DNA of 64,000 nucleotides from NCBI RefSeq assembly GCF_018829635.1, contig NZ_JAHKKG010000001.1, forward strand, positions 868,001 through 932,000, read 5' to 3'. Position 1 is the stretch's first letter; each line of letters starts with the position of its first letter. Under the pieces are notes generated by a model. It did no database searches. It was not told the DNA's origin and was given only the letters and a program-made list of their open reading frames with translations. Position numbers and translations under genes: made by a program. The stretch comes from Paractinoplanes bogorensis (GTDB lineage: Bacteria; Actinomycetota; Actinomycetes; Mycobacteriales; Micromonosporaceae). Shown here one piece after another: positions 41,750 to 51,598 of this stretch.

Positions 41750-43255
41750 ATGCGCCTACGATTGCTGGCCATCACCGCGGCGGCGGTCACCGTCGCCACC
41801 CTCAATCCGATCCCCGCACAGGCCGCCCCCACTCCCTCCCCGTCGACCGGCCTCGACGCCGGCATGCTCAGCGCCATGCGTCGTGACCTCAAGCTCACCG
41901 ACGCCCAGATCGCGACCCGGCTGCGCACCGAGGCGGCCGCCCCGGTGATCGAGAAGCGCCTTCGTGCGTCGTTGGGCACGTCCTTCGCCGGCGCCTGGAT
42001 CCCGGCGGGCAGCTCTCGACTGACGGTTGCGGTCACGTCCGCTTCAGCTGCGGCTTCCGTACGGGCGGAGGGCGCCGACGCTCGTGTCGTCGCTCGTAGC
42101 GATTCGGCGCTGACGGCCACCCGCACCCGGCTCGACAAAAAGGCCAAATCGGCGCCGTCAGCTGTCCGCGGTTGGTACGTCGACACCCCCAACAACCGGG
42201 TCGTCGTCATGGCCGCCCCCGGCTTCACCCAGGCGGCACGTGATTTCGGCGGCGCCGACGTCACCGTGGTCACGCAGGCCGAGCAGCCCCGCACGATGTA
42301 CGACACCCGCGGCGGCGACCAGTACGTGATCAACGGCAACACCCTGTGCTCGGTCGGCTTCTCGGTGGCCGGCGGTTTCGTGACCGCGGGCCACTGCGGC
42401 GGCACCGGCAGCCCGACCCTCGGCTACAACAACGTGTCGAGCGGTAACTTCGCCGGCTCGTCCTTCCCCGGCAACGACTACGCCTGGGTCCGTACGAACG
42501 GCAACTGGACCTCACAGCCGTGGGTCAACAACTACGCCGGCGGCAACGTGACGGTCGCCGGTTCGCAGGACGCCGCGATCGGCAGCTCGATCTGCCGCTC
42601 CGGCCGCACCACGGGCTGGCGCTGCGGCACCCTGCTCGGCCGCAACGAGACGATCAACTATTCGCAGGGCGCCGTCTCGGGCCTGTCCCGCAGCAACGCC
42701 TGCGCCGAGCCCGGCGACTCGGGCGGCTCCTGGATCTCCGGCAACCAGGCCCAGGGCGTCACGTCCGGCGGCACCGGCAACTGCTCGAGCGGCGGCACCA
42801 TGTGGTTCCAGCCGGTCAACGAGATCCTGCAGACGTACGGCTTGTCGCTGACCACCACCGGCGGCGGTGGCACCGGATCGTCGGTGATCAGCAGCCTGAA
42901 CAACAAGTGCCTGGACGTGCCCAACAGCAACTTCTCCGACGGCGTACGGGTGCAGATGTGGAACTGCAACAACACGGCCGCGCAGAAGTGGAACTTCGTG
43001 AACGGCACCTTGCAGACGTCGAACAACAAGTGCCTGGACGTGGCGTGGGGCTCAACGGCCAACGGAGCAGTAATCCAGATCGTCAACTGCAGCGGCAATC
43101 CCGCCCAGCAGTGGGTGCTCAGCAGCGCCGGTGACCTGGTCAACCCCCAGGCCAACAAGTGCCTCGACATCGACGCGTGGAACGCCAACGACGGCGCAGT
43201 CCTGATCCTCTGGGAGTGCACCGGCGGAGCCAACCAGAAGTGGCGCCGCGGCTGA
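41750..43255 (+). CDS. Secreted S1 serine protease (alpha-lytic type) with ricin-type lectin domain
   Basis: 501 residues; GAGAGGA lies about six bases before the ATG. The order is a signal peptide (cleavage near APAQAA), a ~150-residue alpha-lytic-protease-like pro-region, and a protease domain. The domain has His215 (TAGHCGG), Asp in GNDYAWV, and Ser324 (EPGDSGGSW), with Cys pairs as in streptogrisins. After a Gly-rich linker comes a ricin-B/CBM13 domain (about 385-501) with three QxW repeats (QKW, QQW, QKW). It is secreted as a zymogen; the lectin domain probably holds it on glycans. Confidence 0.93.
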   Translation: MRLRLLAITAAAVTVATLNPIPAQAAPTPSPSTGLDAGMLSAMRRDLKLTDAQIATRLRTEAAAPVIEKRLRASLGTSFAGAWIPAGSSRLTVAVTSASAAASVRAEGADARVVARSDSALTATRTRLDKKAKSAPSAVRGWYVDTPNNRVVVMAAPGFTQAARDFGGADVTVVTQAEQPRTMYDTRGGDQYVINGNTLCSVGFSVAGGFVTAGHCGGTGSPTLGYNNVSSGNFAGSSFPGNDYAWVRTNGNWTSQPWVNNYAGGNVTVAGSQDAAIGSSICRSGRTTGWRCGTLLGRNETINYSQGAVSGLSRSNACAEPGDSGGSWISGNQAQGVTSGGTGNCSSGGTMWFQPVNEILQTYGLSLTTTGGGGTGSSVISSLNNKCLDVPNSNFSDGVRVQMWNCNNTAAQKWNFVNGTLQTSNNKCLDVAWGSTANGAVIQIVNCSGNPAQQWVLSSAGDLVNPQANKCLDIDAWNANDGAVLILWECTGGANQKWRRG

Positions 43256-43269
43256 CCTCACGCACCGCA

Positions 43270-43300
43270 TGAACGGCCCGGCCTCGTGCCGGGCCGTTCA
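43270..43300 (+). terminator. Terminator after the serine protease gene
   Basis: A perfect 13-bp stem (TGAACGGCCCGGC/GCCGGGCCGTTCA) with loop CTCGT lies 15 bp after the stop. Confidence 0.8.
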
Positions 43301-43431
43301 TCGTCTGCGGCCGGGGCGCGATGGGGCAATGCGGGCGGGGATTAAGGGCGTTCGGGATGATCTTTAAGGTGCGTTTAATGCGGTGCTGCCGAGGATGATC
43401 CGGTCCGCTTACTACGGAGGCCGGTTCCACG

Positions 43432-45075
43432 ATGCGTCACAGAAGAACGTTGCGTCACAAGCGCACGATTGTCCTCTCCACCGCGGCTGCGGTGCTGGTG
43501 GGGGCCACTACCTGGCTTGCTCTGCCGGCCTCGGCGGCGGCGCCCACGGCCACTCTGCGTACGGTCTCGGACTGGGGCTCGGGGTGGCAGAGCGAGGTGA
43601 CGATCAAGAACACCGGCGCCGATGCGATGTCGTCGTGGAAGGTGGAGTTCGATCTGCCGGCCGGAGGTGCGATCGGTAGTTTCTGGGACACCAACCTGAA
43701 AGTCGCGGGCAGCCACCTGACGTTCTCCAACCGGGACTGGAACGGCAGCCTCGGGGTGGACGCCAGCGTCACGTTCGGGTTTGTCGGGTCGGGCGGTAAG
43801 CCGGCCAACTGCAAGCTCAACGGCATGCCCTGCGAGGGCAACGGCGAGGTCATTCCGACGACGCCGCCGACCGTGGCGCCGACGACTCAGGCTCCGACGG
43901 CGGCCCCGACGACGCAGGCACCCCCGGCCACGACCAAGCCGGCCGAGCCGACGAGTGAGCCCAAGGAAGACGTGCCGCCGAAGAGCGACATCCTCCCGGT
44001 CAAGGTCACCAACGACACCGGCCGCGGCGAGAACGTCTTCCTCTACATGCTCGGCACCAACCTGAACACCGGCAAGCTCGGCTACGTCAACGCGGCCGGC
44101 GCGTTCACCGACTGGACCGGGGGCGCCTCCACGCCCGTACCGGCGCCGGATGTTTCGATCCCCGGCCCGGCCAACGGGTCCAGCGTCACCATCAAGATGC
44201 CGAAGAACCTGTCCGGCCGCCTGTACATGTCGTTCGGGCAGAAGCTCGACTTCCGGCTGACCAACGACGGGCTCGTGCAGCCCGCGCCGTGGGCCGGGGC
44301 CGACCCGAACCGGGACATCCTGTTCGACTGGAGCGAGTTCACCCTCAACGACGGTGGCCTGTTCATCAACAGCTCGCAGGTGGACATGTTCGCGGTGCCG
44401 CACGCGGTCAGCGTGACCGGCGGCGACGGCAGGACGCTCACGACCGGTGCGGTCAAGCCGGGCGGTCGTCAGCGGGTCATCGACGCGATCAAGGCCGCGC
44501 CCGACTTCGCCAAGAGCGTGGTCACCCGGGGCGACGGCACGGTGCTGCGGGTGCTGGCGCCGGGCAAGGCAGCCGACGCCGGTCTGATGAACCCGACCTA
44601 CCTCGACTCGTACATCACGAAGTCGTGGAACGCGTACACGAACAAGAACCTGACCGTGGTGCCGTTCGGCGACCGGCCGGACACGAAGTTCTTCGGCCGC
44701 ACCTCGGGCAACGTCATGAACTTCACCGACACCAGCGGCAAGACGGTGGCCTCGTTCAACAAGCCGTCCACCGCGAACGTGTGGGGTTGCGACGGCGCCC
44801 TCGGCGCCCCGAACGACCTGGTCGTGGGTCCCATCGCCCGTACGCTGTGCGCCGCGCTCACCCGCAACACGCTGGACCGCCTCGACGTGCAGCCGAGCGG
44901 CACGGCGGCCGACTTCTACCAGGGTGACACCCCCAACGTGTACGGCAAGGTCATCCACGACAACATGGTCGACGGCCGGGCGTACGCGTTCGCCTTCGAC
45001 GACGTGCAGGCCCAGGAGTCGCTGGTCCACAGTGGCGACCCGCGCCTGGCCGGGATCACGCTGAGCCCGTTCTAG
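43432..45075 (+). CDS. Secreted GH64 beta-1,3-glucanase with CBM2
   Basis: 547 residues. A basic Sec signal peptide (cleavage near ALPASAA) precedes a family 2 carbohydrate-binding module (about 38-135, with conserved Trp in DWGSGWQSEVTIKN and SWKVEFDLP). A Pro/Thr linker (140-185) follows, then a GH64 thaumatin-like catalytic domain (about 190-547). FDWSEFTLND contains the likely catalytic acid/base segment; VDMFAVPHAVS and AYAFAFDDVQAQES are also typical. It cleaves beta-1,3-glucans such as fungal wall glucan or laminarin. Confidence 0.9.
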   Translation: MRHRRTLRHKRTIVLSTAAAVLVGATTWLALPASAAAPTATLRTVSDWGSGWQSEVTIKNTGADAMSSWKVEFDLPAGGAIGSFWDTNLKVAGSHLTFSNRDWNGSLGVDASVTFGFVGSGGKPANCKLNGMPCEGNGEVIPTTPPTVAPTTQAPTAAPTTQAPPATTKPAEPTSEPKEDVPPKSDILPVKVTNDTGRGENVFLYMLGTNLNTGKLGYVNAAGAFTDWTGGASTPVPAPDVSIPGPANGSSVTIKMPKNLSGRLYMSFGQKLDFRLTNDGLVQPAPWAGADPNRDILFDWSEFTLNDGGLFINSSQVDMFAVPHAVSVTGGDGRTLTTGAVKPGGRQRVIDAIKAAPDFAKSVVTRGDGTVLRVLAPGKAADAGLMNPTYLDSYITKSWNAYTNKNLTVVPFGDRPDTKFFGRTSGNVMNFTDTSGKTVASFNKPSTANVWGCDGALGAPNDLVVGPIARTLCAALTRNTLDRLDVQPSGTAADFYQGDTPNVYGKVIHDNMVDGRAYAFAFDDVQAQESLVHSGDPRLAGITLSPF

Positions 45076-45108
45076 GCAAGGAGCGTCCGGCATCGATATG
45101 GTGCGCGG

Positions 45109-45813
45109 ATGTCTGATACCGGAGCGCCGGCACCGCAGCGGGAGGGGACCGCGCGGTGGCCGGCGCTCCGCGTCATCCTGAAGAACCCGTGGGTGGTGGC
45201 GGTCGCCGCGGTGGCCGTCCTGGGCGCCGCGATCTTCACGGTGGTCGGCGGCGGCGATCCGGCCGGGCCGGTCGGCAGCTTCGTCTCGGCCCAGCCAGGC
45301 GCTCCGAAAGCTGACAACACCAAACCCAAGGCAAGTTCTTTCCCCGTACGGGCGTCAGACGACCTGGCAAGAGTGTGTGAGGGCTGGTTCTACCCCGATT
45401 CCCCTCGCTACGACGGCCGGGCACCGCATCAGATCAGCATCGCCGTCCGGGACCAGTCCTCCGACACGACGCACAGGGTGAAGGCCGCCCTGGACGTCCC
45501 GCCCACACTCAGGGCGAAAACCCGCGAGGCGTGGATGCCCTCGCAGCCCGCCAAGTCACAACTGGTCGCCTGCGTGACCCTGGACAAGACCGGAACCCAG
45601 GTCAAGAAATGCGACCAGGTCGCCCTGAAGCGCGGCGTCTTCACTGTGGCGGTCTATGAGGTGGCCACCCACCGTGAACTGGTGAAGCGCGAGGTGACCG
45701 GCGACGTGGTCCGGTGCCCGAACGTGATCCCGCTGGGCACCGGCGACACGATCGCCACCACGGTCTCCGACCGCACGCTCTATCGGCTGCTGGACGACTA
45801 CGTCACCGGTTGA
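45109..45813 (+). CDS. Membrane-anchored protein of unknown function
   Basis: 234 residues; TATGGT six bases before the ATG fits a leaderless transcript. It has a short cytoplasmic N-terminus, one membrane helix (about 27-48) and an extracytoplasmic domain with four Cys (VCEGWFYP, ACVTLD, KKCDQV, RCPNVIP) that could form two disulfides. No known domain is recognised. It is convergent with the NACHT gene 9 bp away, with no clear terminator between them. Confidence 0.75.
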   Translation: MSDTGAPAPQREGTARWPALRVILKNPWVVAVAAVAVLGAAIFTVVGGGDPAGPVGSFVSAQPGAPKADNTKPKASSFPVRASDDLARVCEGWFYPDSPRYDGRAPHQISIAVRDQSSDTTHRVKAALDVPPTLRAKTREAWMPSQPAKSQLVACVTLDKTGTQVKKCDQVALKRGVFTVAVYEVATHRELVKREVTGDVVRCPNVIPLGTGDTIATTVSDRTLYRLLDDYVTG

Positions 45814-45821
45814 CCCGAGGG

Positions 45822-47924
45822 TCAGGACCGGCGTTCGCTCCGGGCGGCCAGCAGCTCGAGCCGGGACGATTTGTTCGGGCCGTTCAGGTCGTCGAAGAAA
45901 TCGAGCAGCGACTGGTGGGTGAACAGATAGCCGCCGCCGACCCGGTGCAGGAAGAGGCACCGGGTGGCATGTTCCAGAGCCGGTAGGCCGGGCAGCACGA
46001 AAAGGCCGTGGTCGCGCAACACCCGCCGGATCATCGCCTGTTCGACTGCCGCGTAGAAGCCCAGGCAGGTCAGGGCGTAGGTGAAACCACCGACCCCGGC
46101 GAACAACGCGAATCGGCCCGGATCCAGATCGGTCACCAGGGCGATCGGCAACCAGGCGACGCCGGCCCCGAGCAATCCGATGACCACCGCGACCAGCGGC
46201 GCGATCCTCAGCGCGGCCCAGAGCTTGGGGCTGGGCAGCTCGGTCTCCCCCGCACGCGCTTTCAGCTGCCCCAGTGTGTGGGAATACGAGTAGCTGACCC
46301 AGGCGGTCGCGACCACCGCGACCGTGACACTGACGGCGACGCCCAAGGCCGCCGCCGATCCGGACGGGAGACCGATCAGGGCCGCGGCGGTCAGGCCGAT
46401 GATCCCGGCGACCACCAGGGTTCCGGGGCTGTCGATAAAGCCCAGCACAAGTGCGGAGAAGGGAAACACCCACTCCCACGGATCGAGTTTCTCCCTTCGG
46501 TTCAACCAGCGGTTCTGGAAGTACTGCAGGGACCACGTCTCCAGGCGCTCATTTACCGGAAGAGCGAAGCACAACCCGGCAAGGACGCCGATGAGGAGGC
46601 CGGCCCCGCCGAGCAGTGCATAACCGGTCGGACCGAGAACCAGAATGCCCAGGGCGGCGCAGGTCCAACTCGCCACTCGTAGCGGCTTTCGCTCCCCGAA
46701 CGGAAGCCAGTATTTGTCGATCACATCGATCGTGAAGATCGTCTGCGAGTTCGCCCGGAGTCTTCCGGCCAGGGTGACCAGGCTGCTGAGCAACGCGTGT
46801 CCGGACAGGGTCGCGATGGGATAGCGCTGGAGCATGGCGACCACAAAGGCGTGGAACAGCCGGGTCTTGGCGTCGCCCGGTCCGTCGCCGATCGACTCGC
46901 CGTGTGCGCCGTCGCCCGGAAAAGCCAAGGTCAGCACGCTGAGCATGAGTGGCGAAACCACCAGTTCACGTAACTCCTGATCACCGGCCAGCGCGGCTCG
47001 GGCGTCGGCCGCACCGGGTCCGATCCGATGAAGGAAGTCGTTCACCTGATCCGGTGTCAGCGGCTGCAGGCGCAGCGTTCCGTACAGCTTCAGCCGTCCG
47101 TGGAGTTCCTCGTAGTCGGCGCTTCGACAGCCGACCACGATGGCCGTGGTGCCGTGGTCGCGACGGAACTCGTTGATGGCGTCGACACACGACTCACGAT
47201 GCGCCTCGGCCACCTCGTCCAAGCCGTCCAGCAGGAGCGTGAGCTCACCCGCCTCCAGCCAGCCCCGAACGTGCCGGCTCGGCACCTGATACCGCTCGGA
47301 CACCTCGGCGATGATCCACTCGGTCAACTGCTCCTTGCGTTGCGTCCAGGAAGACAGGTTGAGCATCACGGGCAGGATCACCAGGGCGTGATTCTCCCCG
47401 TCCGGACGGTGGGCGGCGTCCGCCAGGAGGTCTCGGAGCAGTTCCAGCATCATGGTCGTCTTACCGGAACCGGGAGCGCCCAGCACGAGCATGGTGCGGT
47501 CGAGATCCTTGAACACCGTCCGCATCGCTGTCCCGGGTGGTACCGGCCGCGGCTCACCCTCCGGCTCGGCCGCCAGCACCTGCCATGGATGTGGGGCATC
47601 CACCGTGGTCTCCAGCCCGAGCTCGATGCGCGCCTGCTGATGGAAGGAGCGTTCGAGCACGCCCTGGATCCAGTAGCGGTGCATCCGTTCGAGGAGCACG
47701 GCTCGGGACTGCGCCCCGGTCGTGGGAACGTCGGGTGCGCTGTCCCGTTGCCGGCGGACCTCCAGGATGACGACCGCCAGCACGAGCACGGCCATCAGCG
47801 GCCAGGCCACCCAGAGATACGGCTGCCAGCCGTCCGGCAGGGCCGAGGTGGCCACATTGGTCGCCACGCCCAAGGCGGCGACACCCAGGACTCCGAGGAC
47901 GGCGGTCGTTGCCCGCGTGCGCAT
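45822..47924 (-). CDS. Membrane NACHT-family STAND NTPase
   Basis: 700 residues. Two N-terminal helices (about 8-28, 36-56) are followed by a NACHT NTPase with Walker A GAPGSGKTT (149-157) and the extended Walker B LTLLLDGLDEV (228-238). A helical arm follows, and then a C-terminal block of at least eight membrane helices instead of LRR/TPR repeats. The end is a soluble tail (YLFTHQSLLDFFDDL). Bacterial NACHT proteins include antiphage sensors and signalling switches. TACAAA seven bases before the start may be its own -10, but the gene also lies 48 bp after the S9 peptidase gene on the same strand. Confidence 0.88.
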   Translation of the reverse strand: MRTRATTAVLGVLGVAALGVATNVATSALPDGWQPYLWVAWPLMAVLVLAVVILEVRRQRDSAPDVPTTGAQSRAVLLERMHRYWIQGVLERSFHQQARIELGLETTVDAPHPWQVLAAEPEGEPRPVPPGTAMRTVFKDLDRTMLVLGAPGSGKTTMMLELLRDLLADAAHRPDGENHALVILPVMLNLSSWTQRKEQLTEWIIAEVSERYQVPSRHVRGWLEAGELTLLLDGLDEVAEAHRESCVDAINEFRRDHGTTAIVVGCRSADYEELHGRLKLYGTLRLQPLTPDQVNDFLHRIGPGAADARAALAGDQELRELVVSPLMLSVLTLAFPGDGAHGESIGDGPGDAKTRLFHAFVVAMLQRYPIATLSGHALLSSLVTLAGRLRANSQTIFTIDVIDKYWLPFGERKPLRVASWTCAALGILVLGPTGYALLGGAGLLIGVLAGLCFALPVNERLETWSLQYFQNRWLNRREKLDPWEWVFPFSALVLGFIDSPGTLVVAGIIGLTAAALIGLPSGSAAALGVAVSVTVAVVATAWVSYSYSHTLGQLKARAGETELPSPKLWAALRIAPLVAVVIGLLGAGVAWLPIALVTDLDPGRFALFAGVGGFTYALTCLGFYAAVEQAMIRRVLRDHGLFVLPGLPALEHATRCLFLHRVGGGYLFTHQSLLDFFDDLNGPNKSSRLELLAARSERRS

Positions 47925-47972
47925 GCAACGATTTGTACAGCACAGCCGCGATCCGCCGGCGAACAGTTCTGG

Positions 47973-49748
47973 TCAGGCGGTCTGCGGCTGCAGGTGGGTG
48001 GTCAGCCAGTCGACGGTTTCGCGGAGGTAGTCGGCTCGCGACGAGCGGTGCAGCAGCTCGTGGCCCTCGTTGGGGAACAGCAGGTAGCGGTGCGGTACGC
48101 CCCGGGCCGCCAGGGCGTTCACCACCTGCTCGGCCTCGATCACCGGCACGTTGCTGTCGTTCTCGCCGTGCACGATCATCAGCGGCGTGCGCAAGCGGTC
48201 GATCCGGGTGATCGGGGACAGGTCGGCCAGCAGCTCGCGATCCTCGAGAGGGTCGCCGTATTTGGAGACCGCGGCGGCGGCGATCCACGGCTCGGTGTGC
48301 TCGTAGAACGTGGCGAAGTTGGACATGCCGCACACGTCGATGCCGACCGCGAACATGTCGGGGAACGTGGTCAGCGCGGCCAGCGTCAGGTATCCGCCGT
48401 ACGAGCGGCCCATGATGCCGACCCGGGTGACGTCGAAGGACGACTGCAGGAAGCGTACGCAGGAACGCACGTCCTCGATCGCGTCGTAGCGCAACGCGAG
48501 ATTGTCGGCGTTGACGAAGCTGCGCCCGAAGCCGGACGAGCCGCGTACGTTCGGGGCGAACACCGCGATTCCGCGCGCCACCAGGGCCTGGAAGAGCACG
48601 CCGTGGCCGGGACGTTCCTGGGCCTCGGGGCCGCCGTGGAACCACAGCACGACCGGGTGCGGCCCGTCGCCGGCCGGGCGGAACAGCCAGCCGGTCAGGG
48701 TGAGGCCGTCGTGGGCGGTGAACGTCTCGAGTGTGGGGACGACCGCGTCGGGTGCGGCCGGGAAGGCCGAGACGGGACGTACACCCTCGGCCGAGGACAC
48801 CCAGACGCCGTGCGGCTGGCCCGGCGCCTCGGCCGTGAAGGCCAGCGTCGAGCCGTCGAAGCACCAGGACAGGCCGCTGATCACCCGGCCCGGCTGCGGG
48901 GTCAGCGGCTGGGAGGTTCCGGCGTCGAGGTCGATCAGGTCCACGCGCGACTCGCCGCCGTGCACGTTCCACAACACCGCGGCCGTACGCCCGTCCGCCG
49001 TGACCGCGAAGGTCTCCACCTCGTCGCGGTCCGACCAGGCCAGCAGCTCGAGTTCGCCCTTGACCAGCCGGATCAGCTGGGGCAGTTCGTCGCTCTCGCT
49101 GCGGGCACAGATGGTGTCCCCGGCGAAGACGGCCTGTTCGCCCCGGGTGACGAACGTGTCGTCGCCGGTGCTCAGGTCGCGCAGGACGACCCAGCGGTCG
49201 CCGCGCGGCCCGAACCGCAGCAGCGCCTGCGTGCCGTCGGAGGAGACGTCGAGCAGGGAGACGAGCTCGCCGGAAGCCACCACCGTGCGGTCGCCGGTGA
49301 CCGGGTCGACGGTGAGGGCCGTCGTCAGGTTCTCGGTCAGGGCGAGCAGCGACCGGCCGGGCAGCCAGCGCATGTTGTCGGCCGTGTCGGACCCGAACCC
49401 GGCCACCTGGTGCAGTTCGGAGCCGTCCGGCCGGACCAGCCACACCTCGTGCCGCGGCGCGCCGCCGGGAGCGGTCAGGCAGGCCAGCCAGCCGCCGCCG
49501 GTCGACCACTGCACCTCGGCGACCGGCGCGTCGCCCGTGTCGACCAGGAACTTCAGGTCGCTGCCGACCGGCTGCACCCACACCTGCGGGCGGCCGCTGC
49601 GGTCGGAGACGTACGCGGCGTGCCGGCCGTCCGGCGAGAGCGCCGGCGACCAGCTTCCGGAGACTTCCGAGGGGAAGGAACCCGTATCTATCGTCGTCCA
49701 GCCCAGGGGCAATACGGTGACGTCGACACGGTTGAGCTGACCGGTCAT
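47973..49748 (-). CDS. S9 family peptidase (prolyl oligopeptidase/acylaminoacyl peptidase type)
   Basis: 591 residues; GAGGGAGG precedes the ATG. An N-terminal beta-propeller (about 25-330, SPALSPDGRHAAYVSDRSG) is followed by an alpha/beta hydrolase domain with Ser449 in GIMGRSYGGYL, the Asp in HGENDSNVP and His in NEGHELLHR. No signal peptide, so it acts in the cytosol on short peptides. It starts 19 bp after the asparagine-synthetase-like gene, so it probably trims or recycles the peptide-like product of that operon. Confidence 0.92.
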   Translation of the reverse strand: MTGQLNRVDVTVLPLGWTTIDTGSFPSEVSGSWSPALSPDGRHAAYVSDRSGRPQVWVQPVGSDLKFLVDTGDAPVAEVQWSTGGGWLACLTAPGGAPRHEVWLVRPDGSELHQVAGFGSDTADNMRWLPGRSLLALTENLTTALTVDPVTGDRTVVASGELVSLLDVSSDGTQALLRFGPRGDRWVVLRDLSTGDDTFVTRGEQAVFAGDTICARSESDELPQLIRLVKGELELLAWSDRDEVETFAVTADGRTAAVLWNVHGGESRVDLIDLDAGTSQPLTPQPGRVISGLSWCFDGSTLAFTAEAPGQPHGVWVSSAEGVRPVSAFPAAPDAVVPTLETFTAHDGLTLTGWLFRPAGDGPHPVVLWFHGGPEAQERPGHGVLFQALVARGIAVFAPNVRGSSGFGRSFVNADNLALRYDAIEDVRSCVRFLQSSFDVTRVGIMGRSYGGYLTLAALTTFPDMFAVGIDVCGMSNFATFYEHTEPWIAAAAVSKYGDPLEDRELLADLSPITRIDRLRTPLMIVHGENDSNVPVIEAEQVVNALAARGVPHRYLLFPNEGHELLHRSSRADYLRETVDWLTTHLQPQTA

Positions 49749-49767
49749 ACGGTTCCTCCCTCGATAT

Positions 49768-51540
49768 CTAGATGCCTTTGTCCTGCAACCACATCTCCAG
49801 CAGGGCGAGTTGCCACAGCTGGTTGGCGCCGAGCGTGGTGCGCGGCGTGTTCGGGTCGGCCAGCAGGAAGTCCACGTACTCCGGCCGGAACAACCCCCGC
49901 TCGCGTGCGGCCGGGGCCGACAGCGCGTCGCGGACCTTCTCGAGCATCGTTCCCTCGAGGTGCCGAATGCCCGGAACCGGGAAATATCCCTTGGTGCGGT
50001 CGATCACCTCGTCGGGCACGACACCCCGGGCCGCCTCCTTCAGCACCCCCTTGCCGCCGTGCGCCAGTTTCAGAGCGGGCGGGCAGGCCGCGGCCAGTTC
50101 CACCAACTCATGATCGAGGAACGGTACGCGAGCCTCGAGGCCCCACGCCATAGTCATGTTGTCGACCCGTTTGACCGGATCGTCGACCAGCATCACCTGG
50201 GAGTCGAGCCGCAACGCCGCGTCCACCGCGGTGTCGGCGCCGGGCCGGCCGAAACTCGCCGCGACGAACTCCCGGCTGACGTCCGCGTCGATCAGCCACT
50301 CGGCGTTGAGCTGCTGAGCCAGCTTGCTGTGGGGACGATCGAAGAATTCTTTCCCGTACGCATCCACAGCCTCGCCGTAGGGCACCCCGGCCAACGGCGG
50401 GTACCAGCTGTAGCCGGCCAGGATCTCGTCCGCGCCCTGACCCGATTGTACGACCTTGACCGACTTCGACACGTCCTCGCTGAGCAGGTTGAACGCGATG
50501 CAGTCGTGCGAGACCATCGGTTCACTCATCGCGGCGACCGTGCGGTCCACCGCCGGGAGGAACCTGTCCCGGCCGATCCGGATCTGGTGGTGCGTGGTGT
50601 CGAACTGTTTGGCCACGATGTCCGAGTAGGCGAACTCGTCGCCCTGCTCGCCGCCGCCCGCCTCGAACCCGATGCTGAACGTGGTGAGGCCCTTCTGCCC
50701 CTGCTCGGCCAGCAGCGCCACGATGTAGCTGGAGTCGATGCCACCCGAGAGCAGCACACCCACCGGCACGTCGGCGACCATGCGCCGCTCGACGGCGATC
50801 TTGAGCTTCTCGTGGATCAGTTCGGGCCACTCGGCGTCGGCGATGTCCGGGCGGCGGGTGTGCGACGCCTCCCAGTAGACCCGGTCGGTCGCGGTGCCGT
50901 CGGTCCGGATGATCCGTACGGTGGCCGGGGGAAGCTTCCGGACGCCGTTGATGATCGTGCGCGGCGCCGGCACCACCGAGTGAAACGTCATGTAGTGCTG
51001 CAGCGCGACCTTGTCGATCGACTTGTCCACGTCGCCCGCGGCCAGCAGCGCGGGCAGGGTCGACGCGAAGCGCAGCCGGCCCGGCGACTCGGCCAGATAG
51101 AGCGGCTTGATGCCGAGGCGGTCGCGGGCCAGCATCACCGTGCCGGTGTGGTGCTCGACGATCGCGAAGGCGAACATGCCGAGGAAGTGCTGCACACAGT
51201 CGGCACCCCAGCGGTGGTACGCCTTGATGATCACCTCGGTGTCCGAGGTCGAGAAGAACGTGTAGCCGTAGCCCCGGAGCTCGTCGCGCAGCTGCTTGTA
51301 GTTGTAGATGCAGCCGTTGAAGACCAGCGACAGGCCCAGCTCCTCGTCGATCATCGGCTGCTGCCCGGCCTCGGACAGGTCGATGATCTTCAGCCGGCGG
51401 TGACCGAGGGCCACCGGGCCGCGTGCCCAGAGGCCCTCACCGTCGGGACCGCGCGACTCCAGGCACGGCAGCATCCGGCGGACCGCTTCCTCGTCCGCCA
51501 AGTGGCCGTCGTACCGCAGCTCGCCCGCGATTCCGCACAT
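49768..51540 (-). CDS. Asparagine-synthetase-like glutamine amidotransferase
   Basis: 590 residues; GGGAGG lies 10 bases before the ATG. Cys2 is the glutaminase nucleophile (MCGIAG) and RGPDG and FNGCIYN complete the class II amidotransferase domain. The synthetase domain has the PP-loop SGGIDSS (265-271). The sequence resembles the branch that includes N-acetylglutaminylglutamine amidotransferase as much as classical AsnB. Its neighbours are a carboxylate-amine ligase/ATP-grasp fusion and a peptidase. I therefore infer that it amidates the carboxylate of a small peptide-like product rather than free Asp. Confidence 0.88.
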   Translation of the reverse strand: MCGIAGELRYDGHLADEEAVRRMLPCLESRGPDGEGLWARGPVALGHRRLKIIDLSEAGQQPMIDEELGLSLVFNGCIYNYKQLRDELRGYGYTFFSTSDTEVIIKAYHRWGADCVQHFLGMFAFAIVEHHTGTVMLARDRLGIKPLYLAESPGRLRFASTLPALLAAGDVDKSIDKVALQHYMTFHSVVPAPRTIINGVRKLPPATVRIIRTDGTATDRVYWEASHTRRPDIADAEWPELIHEKLKIAVERRMVADVPVGVLLSGGIDSSYIVALLAEQGQKGLTTFSIGFEAGGGEQGDEFAYSDIVAKQFDTTHHQIRIGRDRFLPAVDRTVAAMSEPMVSHDCIAFNLLSEDVSKSVKVVQSGQGADEILAGYSWYPPLAGVPYGEAVDAYGKEFFDRPHSKLAQQLNAEWLIDADVSREFVAASFGRPGADTAVDAALRLDSQVMLVDDPVKRVDNMTMAWGLEARVPFLDHELVELAAACPPALKLAHGGKGVLKEAARGVVPDEVIDRTKGYFPVPGIRHLEGTMLEKVRDALSAPAARERGLFRPEYVDFLLADPNTPRTTLGANQLWQLALLEMWLQDKGI

Positions 51541-51598
51541 AGTTGATGAACCTCCCTGTTGTCGGTTTCGCTTCTGTGAAGGAGCCGTAACGCCGGTG

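Noticed and set aside
47028..50153. A 1041-codon plus-strand open frame
   Set aside because: It lies antisense to the S9 peptidase and parts of the NACHT and AsnB-like genes, all of which have clear motifs. Long antisense frames are expected at this GC content.
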